DNA from: Sisyra terminalis
Taxonomy: Eukaryota > Arthropoda > Insecta > Neuroptera > Sisyridae
NCBI GenBank assembly: GCA_958496175.1
Contig: OY292274.1
Span: 62,754,630 to 62,818,629 of the forward strand
Direction of reading: 5' to 3'
Length of the DNA: 64,000 bases
Part shown: piece by piece, positions 13,579-26,929 of the stretch
How the letters are laid out: each line of letters opens with the position of its first letter
Numbering within the stretch: position 1 is the stretch's first letter
Program-made: the position numbers and the translations under genes
Notes under the pieces: generated by a model
Database searches by the model: none
What the model saw: the letters and a program-made list of their open reading frames with translations, nothing else
Told to the model about the DNA's origin: nothing

Positions 13579-13742
13579 CAAGGTTTGTAAATTACACAGG
13601 TTGCTCCATTAGAAAAAAAAATGACGTCATAGAAAGAATTTTGAAATTGATCAGTCTGAAGATATGTACGAATTTCTTCTGGATACGTCCCGTATCCATC
13701 ACGTAGCTACCATGAGGCCACCTGTGTATTTTATAAACATTG
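13579..13742 (-). mobile_element. Mutator-like MITE, copy 2 (164 bp)
   Basis: This copy has the opposite orientation to copies 1 and 3. It starts CAAGGTTTGTAAATTACAC and ends TTTTATAAACATTG. A perfect 9-bp target duplication GTCTAATAG lies at 13,570-13,578 and 13,743-13,751. It is inserted in the polymerase coding region of the non-LTR remnant. Confidence 0.9.
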
Positions 13743-14023
13743 GTCTAATAGCACTTATATCTCATACCAGAAAAATTATGCTATACGTGTTGCAGGCACG
13801 ATTAAATGCCACCACCAATTGATCACCAGATTGCAGAGGAACAGGCTGGATTTATCAAAGGAAGGGAAATTCGAGAGCACATTTTCAATGTGAGACAGCT
13901 GATTGAGAAGGCCCGGGAGTATGGAATACCATGTATCTCTGTTTCATCGATTATGAGAAGGCCTTCGATAATGTTAGGTGGCGAAAACTGTGGAACACAT
14001 TAATTGACATAGGTGTACCAATC

Positions 14024-14177
14024 CAAGGTTTATAAAATACACAGGTGGCCTCATGGTGGCTACGTGACGTATCCAGAAGAAATTCGTACATATCTTCAGA
14101 CTGATTCAATTTCAAAATTCTTCGTATGACGTCATTTTTTTTTCTAATGGAGCAACCTGTGTAATTTACAAACCTTG
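14024..14177 (+). mobile_element. Mutator-like MITE, copy 3 (154 bp)
   Basis: It starts CAAGGTTTATAAAATACAC and ends GTAATTTACAAACCTTG, the best-preserved pair of terminal repeats of the three copies. A perfect 9-bp target duplication GTACCAATC lies at 14,015-14,023 and 14,178-14,186. It is also inserted in the non-LTR polymerase region, 281 bp after copy 2. Confidence 0.92.
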
Positions 14178-15719
14178 GTACCAATCCATCTGATCTCCAT
14201 CGATATGAAGGCTCAGAAGCAAGGGTGAAGATCGAAAACACCCTGTACGATAGATGCAATATTCGAAAAGGCGTCCGACCAGGGTTGTATTCTCTCGCCC
14301 TTGCTTTTTAAAGTATACAGTGAGATAATAATGAGATTCACATTGGAGGAGTGGAATGGTGGAATCAAAATTGGCGGAAAGCAATTCTCCAATCTTCGCT
14401 TCGCAGACGATACAATCCTAATTGCGAACAATGTCATTCGAAGGATTGAAGTCGTGAGCCAAGATTTTGGTATAAAAATTAACGCCAATAAGACCACAAT
14501 AATGATCATTGACCGTGCTACCGAACGTCAAAATCAACCGGAAAGAATAGGCCCCTTTTTGGTTGTGGATAGCTTTGTTTATCTGGGATCGACGATACAT
14601 AAATCCGGATCATGTGAGCACGAAATTAGATGACGCATTGAAATCGCTAGATCTGCCGAAACACAACTGTCCAAAATATGGAAGGACCGCAACATATTAC
14701 AAGCTACTAAAATTGGTTGGATCACTGATTTTTCCTATCTTTTCCTACGCTTCGGAAACGTGGACTATTGACGAATTGATGCCTTTGAAATGTGGGTCTG
14801 GAGGAGAATGCTACGGATTCCATGGACGGCTAAAAGAACTAATGTCTCTGTCTTGAACGAAATTAAGCCAGTCCAAAGACTTTCTTCACTGACGTATGGA
14901 CGAATCCTCAGGTTTTTCAGACATATCGCGCGCCACGAGACCATGGAAAAGCTAATAATACAAGGATGACCCGAAGGGAAAAGAAACGAGGGCGATTGTC
15001 AACCCGTTGGACGGAAGTGGTGGAAAAGCTCGTTGATTCGAGTTTCGCGTCCACAACGCGACAGGAAAAAGAGCGTAATCGCTGAAGAAGGACCATCCAA
15101 CAGGTTCTAAGAAACCTGGAACTCCCCACGTGACAGCCATTTTTTTAATCACCATACATCGGCAGTGATGTTGGATTAAAAAGAAGAAGATATTAAAATA
15201 GAGGATTACGGATCACAAAAATATAATATTTTAATATTATTTCATTTCTAGCAGGAAAGTTGACATAATAAATTATAATAAATTTTAATGTAAAAAATTT
15301 TTAAAAAATTAAAATTTGCTGTGTTTGAGATGTACATTATATACTTTATATTAAGAAGCCTGATGAAGGTCAAATAAAGAACGGAAACGTCGCAGAATTA
15401 ATTATAAGTATATGGATTTACATCCTTTCAATGTCACTTCCCTGCTAAAAATTAAATAATATTATGTAAAATATGGACACAACAAATTTGTCGATAATAC
15501 TTTAAGGGGTACGTTTAAGATAATACTGAAGCTGGTCTAGAATTTTAAGGAAACCGAATTTTTTTTTGTCTTAAAAGGTACTTTAGGGTCTTAAAAATAA
15601 CATACCAAAGGATGGATGCCGGCAAAAATGTCTAAATGCCCAAACTTTCGCAGATTAAAGGTACATACGCATTTAATATGATTTTATAGTACTTAAAACT
15701 TTAAACGCGTTTTTCTCGA

Positions 15720-16062
15720 AATCACTTTTTTTGAACTGGCCGAAGACATAACTCGAGCAAATCTTCACCGATCTATACGAAATTTTGACCGTACATTCGA
15801 AATACCTTTTTCCGGAGACGTACGTAGGATTTTTTTCTTATATTGCATAGTTTTTTTTTAATCAACAATTTTGTCGTTTTTTTATAGTGAAAATTTCAAT
15901 GTTTTGTTCAAACGTGCACCATTTCGCGAAAAAACAAAATATCGAAAAAATCCTACGTACGTCTCTTGCTGTTGTTATATAGAAACTAAAAATTTTCAGG
16001 ATTTTGTTTCAGGATCAAAATTAAGGAGGTTACATCTTCGGCCATGGACCCGTCTAGAAAAT
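15720..16062. repeat. Imperfect inverted repeat, possible degraded foldback element
   Basis: ACTGGCCGAAGA at about 15,737 faces TCTTCGGCCATGG at about 16,036. GAGACGTACGTAGGATTTTT at about 15,816 faces AAAAATCCTACGTACGTCTC at about 15,944. The arms are separated by about 100 bp. Outer ends and target duplication could not be found, so it is probably an old foldback remnant. Confidence 0.5.
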
Positions 16063-17401
16063 GAGGCGCCTCCGAAGAAATGCTGGACAGCCGCCATTTT
16101 GAATTTAATTGACACGAAAAAATTTGTATTTGTATATTAAAACGTAAATTACAAAACCTCTTTCACAGATTTTCGATTGATCTTTTTGTTGAGTCACAAA
16201 AAATTCATACATTATGCTCATTTTTTCACGCTCTTGACCAGCTTCCCGCCTTAAATCACAAAACTCTCCTTCGTTTCATTGATTTGCTTGATGCCTTAAT
16301 AACCAATTAAGATTGCATCAAATCAAAAATATATCAAAGAAATTTGTGTCTTAAAATTTCATCCCTCATTCCTACCCGTTTTCTTATTGCATTAAGACAT
16401 CCTATTTATAAACTGCAATCTTAGGTGACTCCAATCAAAGAAGAATAAGAAACTTCTGCAACATTACTTATGTATATTTTTTCCTAGACATCTTATTATT
16501 TCTTGCAAATATTTCCTCTCGAATTAAAAAGCTCATATTTCGTAATTAAATTCGTAAGAGATTTGCTAGAAAAAAATATCATTTAAAAACTTTAATTAAC
16601 TTTCTTCATTTGCACTCAATTTTCAAGAGAGAAATTAAAACTAAAATCCATCAAGCAGTTTAAATAAACGTTCACCTCATTCCGATTTACAATCCGTGAG
16701 ATATTAAAATTTTAATTATAAATTTAATGACATCAACCTTACCGATATTATGTCATATACATTAAGAACATCCACCTCTTTTATCCTATTTGTATCATTC
16801 AATACAAAAATATATGTCTCTAAATGCATTATGGATATTAAAAGGAAACATATCTTTTCCATTATGATACTAGTGCATTTTATAATAAGAAGTGATATTA
16901 TTTATCGATCCTGTGTTAATACCACATTGAGTACATCTTGGAAATATTTAGAAGCTTTGACCTAATACTGCATCAATACCACCCTTGAGTATAATGGCAG
17001 AGTTAAATAAGTATCCCGTAACGATACATACATAAAAACCGTACATGCAACGATTTATAATTACCCGAAAGCTTTACTTTTCCCTTTTTCTTTGTTGAAA
17101 AGCTCTTTACTTTCGGGATTCGATGTTTTGCTCTCACTACATAAAAAGAAATTGCGACTATCAAAACAATGTTCAACAATTGTTTGCCTTCACTCTTGCT
17201 TTAGACTTTTAATAGAAAAAAAAATCAGTGCTTATATTGTTGAAAATTTAAATAAACAGCTCATTAATTCCCTTATTCAATTATACCATTATACAAGTTA
17301 ACATATATAAAACCATTTCATCTTAAAATAAATAAAACATAGAAGTTAAATGGTTAAACTGTTAGACTTAAAAAAAAAACAATTCTTTAATTAATATGAT
17401 A

Positions 17402-18344
17402 CACTAGCTGATTCCCGCAACTTCGTCTGCGTAACGTAGGTGTAGATTATATTTTCTTTTTAAATTTGCTATTTGAAGTGGTATATGAAAATTTTTATTT
17501 TTCTTATTCCTTTTACGAAAAACATAATCATACTTAAAAACACTATTTTGTCAACTTTAAAAAGACACATTTAATAAACTGTTGCAAAAAATAAAATTGT
17601 TCTATGTAATAATCAATTAATTTTCAAAAAATATTTATAAATATCTAAAAAGAGTATGTCTATTGCGTATAGCTACGGTAGGTATACCTACCGTAGGCCA
17701 AATAATCTGTAAATCAATCAGCATCTATACATAAATAAAAAATATCGCCAAGTTCAATAAAGTTGGTCTTAATTATAAGTAAAATGCGGTGACCATGCGA
17801 CATTTTACAAAAAACTTACATTTTTAAACTTGTGATATCTTTCGAATGGAATGTTCAAATTGAATAACTCAAAAAGTTATATAATGGTATTGAAGCTAAG
17901 GTATATATGAAGTCATTTATTTTGATAAGGATTAACCTCAAAGTATAAATAAAAGAGCTTTTATAGCGGTAGCATTTATATATTTTTTAAAATGAAAAAA
18001 ACACTTATTGTGACATAACTATAATAGTTGGACATATGCTATCGCTTTATTTTTTGTAGATGATATGTTCTGCAAAATCGTACGACATTGTTTTGTTCTA
18101 TAACCAATAGTTTTCGCAGCGCATGCGATAAAAGAATGGTTTTGGTATTTTTTTCAGACGTTGGGTTACATTATTGGAGTTTTAGTATGGATCCTTAACT
18201 TTTGTGAAAATTTAATATATCCTATGTTCACCGGAAATAGTGTAGCTTCCCAACAGTGAGAGATTTTTTCAAATTTGTCAAATTGTTTCGGAGCCTATTC
18301 AAAGCAAACAAACAATCAAATCTTTCCTCTTTATAATAATGGAT
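17402..18344 (+). repeat. Dispersed repeat, longer copy (partner at 3,484-4,084)
   Basis: The 5' part starts CTGATTCCCGCAACTTCGTC, a head common in insect non-autonomous elements; diverged heads of the same kind occur at about 24,858 and 58,137. From 17,723 to 18,344 it aligns with 3,484-4,084, ending with CAAACAAACAATCAAATC. It is non-coding. It is likely a SINE or RTE-derived retroposon; whether the head and body form one element is inferred. Confidence 0.6.
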
Positions 18345-19591
18345 AGAAGATAGATAATGTGTAATACTGTTTTATAATGGCTAAATTATTTTAATTGGCT
18401 TGAATAATTTCATTTGGCTTAGAGTTAAAAATTGATTAGAGTGATCATTTAAATGGAACACAATTAGTCAAAATACCAATTATTTCATTCAAGTAAGTAG
18501 AATTTTATCTTTTAAATTCCGAAAATTAGATATTTTATAGCCAATAGTGGTAGTTTCGATGCAATTTTCAGTTGAGATTTTTGTGGAAAATTTTCCAAGT
18601 TTCCAATTTTTACAATTAAAGAACATAAGACTGCGTAAACATGCGAAAATGATCGCAGAATTTTTTTTATAAAATTGCCTTAATATTTATCTAACATTCC
18701 CTTGATTTCTAAGCATTTGTTGGGTGTTATAGTTTGAATACTTTTAAGGCATTCTAAATGTATTAATTAGCCAGTCATCATTAAGCTTACTGATATTTAT
18801 AATTCCTTAAATCTTTTTCTGAATAAATTAAAAAATGTTTCAGAAGGGTTACTTTTGTTGGTATCTTAAAAATCGGTTTTTAAAGTCATTTATAGACTTT
18901 GGTAATTTCTACACATTGTAATTGTTTAGCGCCTTTGTAAAATTTGTTAAGAATCCAATAGTTTGACAAATAATTTGTCAAATAATTCAAATACTATCAA
19001 AAAGTATTGAAAAAAAGTATCAAATTTTCTATTGAGTACCATATCACATTTCATTAGAATTTCACTCTCTGCTGGTTCAATTTAAATTTGCAATTGCCTT
19101 AAGATTTATAAATTATGCTTAATCCTATTGTTGATGAAACAATAGTTAAAACTGACTAAAATGTGTGTTATTTAGATTTCAAAGAATAAAAAGCAATCCC
19201 ACAATAATCAATGATTAATTTAATTGTTGGTATTACAAAAACTTATCTTAGTCCCTACAGAGCCCAGAGATTTTCAAAGCTAAAAATTTAAGAAAAAAAA
19301 TTTTTGCTTTTTGTATATAAAAACGTTAAAACAGTTCTTTTAAACGAAAAAAAAAACCATAAATAAACGCCAAACAACATGATGATCAAATAAAATATTC
19401 ATAAATTAATAAGTGGAGTGCCGACTTCAGTGAGCCTTTGAAACCTTACACAGTGTTCAAATTTATTGACTTTAATGAAATTGGGGAAAATTTCTATTAT
19501 TACCAAACAAATATTTGATTTGGAAATAAACCCTGGTGACGTACTAAAAGACGTTTGAATGGCGCAAGTTTGAAATGTTCATATATGTATA

Positions 19592-20518
19592 TTAGACTGA
19601 TTCAAAAAAATGATGATTTTTTTTCTTAATTATATCGAAAATATTGTTGAGAATGACAAAAAAAAATTCTGTGGAAGTTTAAGCTCTTAATATTATTTCG
19701 GAATGACCAATGTATATTCTTGTAGAAAATTGAACGATCTACAAAAAAGGTCTTGTACAAGTTTTTGATATATTTATTCCTTCAAAAGTATTTCGAAGTC
19801 AAAGTTGAACTAAAGAGAAATTTTATTATTTTTTTCAATTTTTTGACGCAACCATCAATTTTATGAGAAAATTTTATGGGACATTTTTTGTAGAGCACTT
19901 TTTTTCCATAACTTATTTATATAAAAGTTTTTGATATTTTTTACAGTTTCTAAGTAGTAAAAAAAAATGTTAAAAATATAATAATTCAGGGAATATTATT
20001 AATTTAAAACAATAAAATTACGAATATTTTCAGTTTAATGCAAATAACTTAGGACCTGTGAAAATGTCAAAAACTTTTATGTAAATAAGTTATAGGAAAA
20101 AAAGTGCTCTACAAAAAATGTCCTATAAAATTTTCTCATAATATTGATGGTTGCGTCAAAAAATTGAAAAAATATTAAAATTTCTCATTAGTTCAACTTT
20201 GACTTCGAATAACTTTTGAAGGAATAAATATATGAAAAACTTGTACAAGACCTTTTTTATAGATCGTTCAATTTTTTACAAGAATATACCTTGGCCATTC
20301 CGAAATATTGTCACCAACGTGAGCTATAAAATTCCAAAGTGCAAGAGCATATTGTTCCCATGTTATCTAAGTGGAAAATCGAAATTTACGATGCGGCACC
20401 TCTTAATATTAATATTAAGAGCTTAAACTTTCCCAAGATTTTCATTTTGTCATTCCCAACAATATTTTCGATATAATTAAGAAAAAAAAAATCTTCTTTT
20501 TTCTTTTAATCAGTCTAA
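19592..20518. mobile_element. Foldback element FB2 with TA target duplication (927 bp)
   Basis: The ends are TTAGACTGATT and AATCAGTCTAA, flanked by TA at 19,590-19,591 and 20,519-20,520. The arms (about 19,592-19,960 and 20,040-20,518) mirror each other, for example TGTAGAGCACTTTTTTTCC against its complement. The right arm carries about 110 bp not in the left arm, including TTAATATTAATATTAAG. That core block and the TA|TTAG end are shared with the element at 31,569-32,390. No ORF. Confidence 0.82.
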
Positions 20519-22726
20519 TATATATTCCATGCTTTCCTCGACTTATACTCCCACTGGTTACATTTTATCAAAAAAAAAAAATAGACAAATTTAATTTTTA
20601 ATAATTAAACAGGATGTTAAAGAAAATTAAAAAAGAAAATCCCCGTTTCATTTTTTAATTATAATAATTGAGTAAAGTGAAACATGCGAAACAGTTTTGC
20701 ATTGATTTTTCCTCAAGTGTTAAATAAAGCACGAGCTTTGGTAGTTCATATCGCTTTTGGTAGTATTCAGTAGTAGTTGGTAACATCTGTTGTCAGTTTC
20801 TGGAATTTTAATGATTGTTTCCATAGAAACGTTAAGCGTTTTAATGTTAATTTGACAGCTTATTTGTCAAACAAATCCCCTTTACTTAATAGTTGCCATT
20901 GGTTGCCATAAAGATGATGAATTCTCTCCAACGTCAAATATTGGTACATTATCATATTAAATCAAAAGTAATCAATCTTTAGGTCCTTGATGATTATTTT
21001 TTGGTAAGCTTAGTTGATTTCAAACCATTAGTGGTATATTTTACAGCCAAAATTATCAATGAAACTGTTGATATTGCGGTAGTATCAATGGTTAAACACT
21101 TTTAAGCTTTTCTATTATATAAGAGTGTTATATATTTTCTTCTAATTTCGTTTTCATAATTTTTTTTTGCAGTTGGAAAATATGTACAAGAAAGAAATAT
21201 TTTCATACTAAAAATTTGTTAATTTGTTTTTTTTGAAAACAACAAAGGGAAGCAAGAAAACACATTATTGGAAAAGAACAATAATCAAATAAAAATTAAT
21301 GTGTAGGTGGCAACTTAAGAAGAAATCATAAATCAGCAAAATCAATTAAAATTTTATTCCTCACGCAAACTTTTCCAACTATGGCTTCATTTATTTATAC
21401 GTTATGACGCGTACGACAAACTTTACTAATTAGTTCTATATTTACTGATAAATGATTGAAATCTTAAGACTCTTATATCATAATATATTCCATCAAATCT
21501 CTCAAGTACGACAAAGACAAAACCCTCAAAGCTTCAAACTAAACAAAGGTTTAGTCATATTAAATCTCAACTGCAGGCCAATATTAGTTATTCACTTTGA
21601 TAAATATGTAATTAAACTTTGACAAAAGCTCAAAGACTTATTTTCTGTAAGTCAAATGAAAATTTTAGTGACGCAGCCAATAAATTTCTCGATTAACATT
21701 TATGTCTTTTATTGTGACCATTTGGGCGAAAAAGCTCGTAAAAACACAAAAAGGATAATATATAGTTTTTAAAAAGCCATGAATAAGTTAAAGCATTACT
21801 GTTCATCACGAGTTACGCCCGCGTAATAATAACCATTCGAGTTAAATATTAATGTATAAATGAGCTTTTCAAAGCTTTGAAGGGAGAAAAAGCTCGAATC
21901 AATCTTTTATGGTTGGGAGCTGCGAAACAATTGTAATATTAGCACATTTCCTATTTATTTATTTTTCACAAAAGGTCAAAGATTTCATTGTTGCGATCGT
22001 TAGATGTAGTTTTTATGAGTCTCATTTATTGTTTGAAATGCTATTTTATTTGTTATACGAGATTCTATATTTTATGATATGTGAAAAGCTCGTGAATTAG
22101 TTCATAATTCCATGATTAATGAATTGGAAATTTCAGCAAATATTTGTGAAAGATATTTAAAAGAAAATCCGCTGGAATAGAAAATGAAATGTGATGAAAA
22201 TTGTTTGTGGAAAAACTTCACGTAAGGAATTATGGGAAGAAATAAAGCAAAGCTTTTTAAATTAATAAACTTTTATATGAAACAATCTATTTAAAAAAAT
22301 TATATCTTTTCACTATAAGTAAAATATAAAATAAGTAAAATCTTTGACGATTCGATAGTCGTAAGAAAAAGCAGTCTTAAGACTTTCAAAATCCGTACAT
22401 CTTTTGTAACAAAAGAAGCTCTATCAAGGAATTCTTTTATTTGTTTATTACAGCTTATGAAAGCCTTTTGAATTCAAATATCAAAGACGTAAAACTTCGC
22501 AACAAAGTATCCGCTCTTAAATTTCCCTCATCGTTCCAATTTTACTTCGTACAAAATATAAAATTTCAAAAATATTTATGCCTTAACTATTTGGACTTAT
22601 CTGGAAATATAAAGTACAAAAATTTGTATAAAACTTTGTGTTTTTTAAAAGGGATAACTTAAATTTGAAGGACAAACTTTTTAAATCAAATAAGGGGTCA
22701 ATTCAACGATTTTCTTAATTGGAACT

Positions 22727-24157
22727 AAAGGGTCTAGCAGGATCCACATGGCGAGTTGGCCCCCAAATAGGAACCTATGTCAAAACATATATTAAAATAT
22801 CGATTTGATATACAAACACATTTTATATACTTTTGGCGACCAAATTCCTATTTGACCTTGAGATATGGGCAAAAATGTCCCCCCGCATGGCTATTTTTCA
22901 AAGTTATATATCTCAAAAACTAATTAAGCTAGAGAAGTGAAACTAACGCGAGGCTATAGATTATTTTACAGAGTATATCATATATTTTTTTGAAATTTTT
23001 AGAAAAAAAAAATATACAAAAAAATTCCAAAAAACAAATAAAATATTTTTTTTATGTGTTCTCTGATAATGACAATCACGATAATTTTTTTTTTATTCTT
23101 ATTTTAATAAAAATTGAATACTAGTTGTTTTTTTTTCTTTTGGGTTCAATTATTTTGCTCTTGAAAGTAATCATCTTAAGAATAAATATAGAAAAACAAG
23201 AAAACTAATGAAAAAAATTTTTTTTATGTTTCCTTAGACTTACAATTATGAAAATAATATATGTATTGCTCCTATATGTGGCCTATTTTTTATTGAAGTT
23301 TTGTGAAAAAAAAGTTGGTGCAACACTTCGAAAAAAAATAAAACCAAGGTACACTATTAGGCGTAAATCACATTTTATTTTTTTTCAATGTGTTGCACCA
23401 ACTATTTTTTCACGTCAATATGTACCCAGAATTAATTGTATATGCATAGTATTCAAAACTAGTTGGTTTTTCTTTTCTTTTGGTATAATTATTTAAACTC
23501 TTGAAAGTAATTGTCTTCAGAGTAAATATAGAAAAACAAGAAAACTAATAATTTTTTTTCTATGTTTCCTTAGACTGACAATTATGAAAATAATAATTGT
23601 TTTGCTCCTATTTGTGGCCTATTTTTTTGTTGAAGTTTTGTGAAAAAAAAGTTGGTGCAACACTTCGAAAAAAAATAAAACCGAGGTATACTATTAGGCG
23701 TAAATCACATTTCTTTTCTTTTTTCAAGGTGTTGCACCAACTATTTTTTCACGCATTTTTTATGAGTTACAGTACTCATGTAGAAGCATAAAATATATTT
23801 TTTTCGTGATTGTCATTTTCAGAGACCACATAAAAAACATTGTTTCATTTGTTTCTCGATTTTTTTTGTATAATTTTTTTTTCTAAAAAATTCATAAAAT
23901 ATTTTATATACTCTGCAAAATAATCTAAAACCTCGCATTGGTTTCACTTTTCTAGCTTAATTAGTTTTTGAGATATCTAACTTTGAAAAATAGCCATGCG
24001 AGGGAACATTTTTGCCCATATCTCAAGGTCAAATAGGAATTTGGTCGCGAAATGTATATAAAATGTGTTTGTATACCAAGCCCATATTTTAACATAAGTT
24101 TCGACATAGGTTCCTATTTGGGGGCCAACTCGCCATATGGATCCTGCTAGACCCTTT
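22727..24157. mobile_element. Foldback element FB4 with duplicated cargo (1.43 kb)
   Basis: The ends are AAAGGGTCTAGCAGGATCC and its exact reverse complement. Arms of about 330 bp mirror each other, with CCCCCAAATAGGAACCTATG on the left and its complement on the right. The centre holds two direct copies of a roughly 295-bp segment (23,122-23,414 and 23,459-23,753). Each has its own inner inverted pair GTTGGTGCAACAC and GTGTTGCACCAAC (for example 23,314-23,326 and 23,390-23,402). No clear target duplication was found. Confidence 0.8.
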
Positions 24158-26929
24158 GCCAGCATTTTCTGAAAGATCTATTACTATCTTTATCATGTAA
24201 ATCCCATACAGTCTTTGAAGTAAATTTGAATAATATTCCACCAAAGATATACAATTAATTGTAAAATTATTCGACCCCTTTTCGAAAACAATACAGTAAT
24301 TAAAATTTCCCATTGTTGCACATGATACACGAATGTGTACACTTGAACAATTGGCGAGTTTTCCATTTCAATGACGTCAATATTTGAAAGATAGCTTTTA
24401 GTGATGCCAATATTTGATTATCAAATCGTTTTATCTAATATTCAAGTCAGTAGCTAATGCTAGCAATAAATTAAATAACATTTCCCAACAATTAATCCAT
24501 GGAAATTCCAACATATGCCAGCAATGACACATTTTATTTTTCCGAAATGAGGAAAACGTTAATATTCGATAGTAAAACGAGCTGAAAGTCAGCGGTTGGG
24601 TTTTAGTGTTTAATTTAGTGTTACTGAATAAAAAATACGTAAATGAAGTTTTTTTATAGCAAAGTTAAACATTTCAACGATCTTAATTGCAAGTGGGTTT
24701 CAGTGACGTCATTGAGTAGAGGAGATAAAAAATACAAAATATAATATGAATCATGTGTACTGTACAGGCATAAAGAGCAAAGTTTATATAAAACTTCGTA
24801 AATTTTATAAAGCTTTTATTAAAAAAAAATTTAAAAGTGTAAAAGATAAATATTAATTGATACCTGCGACTTCTTTTGCGTGACATACTATTTTAAATTT
24901 TGTTGTAAAAACGAAATTAGATCTACGAAAGCCGCTAAAAAAATGGCAGAAATAGTTTTTAACAAAAATTATGGATACAATTTTACATATTTTAAGGTTG
25001 AATTTTTTGTGGTAACCCCATGATCTAGGCACTATTAAGCCTTCTACAAAGCCATGAAGCCATATGGTCCAGATATTTAACACTGAAGAATTTTAATTTT
25101 TGTAGAAAAGCAAATAAATATTTTCAATGATTTTGTAACTAAATCACCGTTTAAATCAATCAACTGCTAGTAAAATTCAAAACCGTCTCCTAATACAAAT
25201 TATTTGGCCGTAGGAAATAATATTTCATTTCCTAATATTACGTTAAATTTTTGGACTCTAAAGTGTTACAGCATATCAATAGAAAATCCAATGGATTAAG
25301 TTTTAAACAAATTTCAAATATAAGTATAATATTAGGTGTACCGGAAAATAATTTCGTTTTTAAACCTATAGTCATTCAATTGCCATTTATCTGCTTATAA
25401 GTTAAATCAGAGTAGTACTAAATAAGGTGCTTATAAAATATTTCAAAATATTTTTTATTCAAAAATTAAGGTTACCAACTTTAAATTACAGAAAATCCGG
25501 AGAGTTGCATTCAATATAGCAGTAAAAAAAACCCTCAATTACTATGCAAGTATTCAAAATATTAAGGTTCTCAAGCTTTAGAAGCTCATTTTATATTCGA
25601 AGTATAATAAATATATTTTTTACTATTAAATCAATTGTTATCGCAGGAGGATGGTGAAGAAACTTCTTTTTCTAATAAAAACGTGGAAATTGGTTTTTGT
25701 AAACTGAAGTCCAAAGAAAACGATTTTTTTCTGGAGACTCCGGGTTAAAACTGGAAAGTTGGTAACCCTATCCAAAATCTACTGAATTAAACGGGGATGA
25801 TAAATCCGTACCCCCTACAATCATTTAAAGTTATTTCATCGGATTTCTATTGATTTCAATCGTTAAAACATTTACTAAGTGGTTAAAATTGAAAGCTTAA
25901 GTAATGTTCAAAATGTATTTTTTTGATTAAAAATTAAAAATTTGCACTTTAGATATCAAAACATTGAAATTATTGAAGCTGATTATATCATTGATTTAAA
26001 ATCAAAAGTTGTAACAAAATTTTGAGTTTTAATTGTATATTTAAAAAACAAAATTACTTTCCGTTACACCTGATATTTATTAGATTTATAACTTTTAAGG
26101 CCAAAAATGTATTTGGAAGTTTTGGTGCAAACAATTTCTTGATTTCGATTGATAGTTTGAGAAAGATTTAGAAAGGTTTTTATTCAACTTTGGAAGTTTT
26201 ATACCATCTATTATAAAATAAACCGATTTTAAAAGTACATTTATGATTCTCATTTTCTGGATACTTAATATTCGATGTTTTTATTAAATTTTTTTTACAA
26301 TATTTCGCCACTTTCGCAGCTTCTTCAGGTACTCAATTAAAAACATCAATTATTAAATCCATGCAAAATAATCTCGGCATTCATACGACTGTCCTTATAA
26401 TAATTCAATAAAATGTTTGTTTATTGAATTATGTATTCAGAATATGAGAATCTTTAATATGTAATAACCATGGATAAGAATACCAGCAATGTTGATATTA
26501 ATAATACTTCAAAGAGTTCAAAGTTCAGCAATTTTCATAACATATGTCCTCAAAATCGTCAACTTAAGATGTTTTAGTGAAACTTAAGATAATTTTCCTA
26601 CTCAAATATCAATTGTTTAAAATTCAAAAGAATTCCTTGGAAAAACATAGAAAAAAATAACTTTTTTGTGATTCATTTCCTATAGTAAAAACTGAATTAA
26701 TTTCAAATGTAATACCACAAATATTTGTCCGGCTTTTTTACTAAATAAAATGGGAAATGTATTTCCAAAAAAATTTTATTGGAAACCAAAAATATTTAAG
26801 TACTATTTTCTATAATTTTTATCAAAGTTATTCTTGGTAAAATGTTGAAAAACATATGCAAACTTATGCAACTATCAGGTTGATTATGCCATTTTGCAAC
26901 CAAAAGCTTCACAAATATTATCATTTGGT

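Larger units (their letters stand above)
13262..15188 (+). mobile_element. Non-LTR retrotransposon remnant with endonuclease/RT-type polymerase
   Basis: Pieces of one reverse transcriptase appear in order on the plus strand but in several frames. They are an EEPDIILGEIEAAIKK block at about 13,330, EEQAGFIKGREIREHIFN at about 13,836, the polymerase core RFADDTILIAN at about 14,395, a VVDSFVYLGSTI block at about 14,560, FPIFSYASETWTI at about 14,730, and a basic C-terminus up to about 15,130. Frameshifts and stops separate them and two MITEs are inserted (13,579-13,742; 14,024-14,177). The 3' end is near 15,185 after a TTAAAAAGAAGAAG tail. The clade is not assigned with certainty (RTE-like or CR1-like). 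Inactive. Confidence 0.85.
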
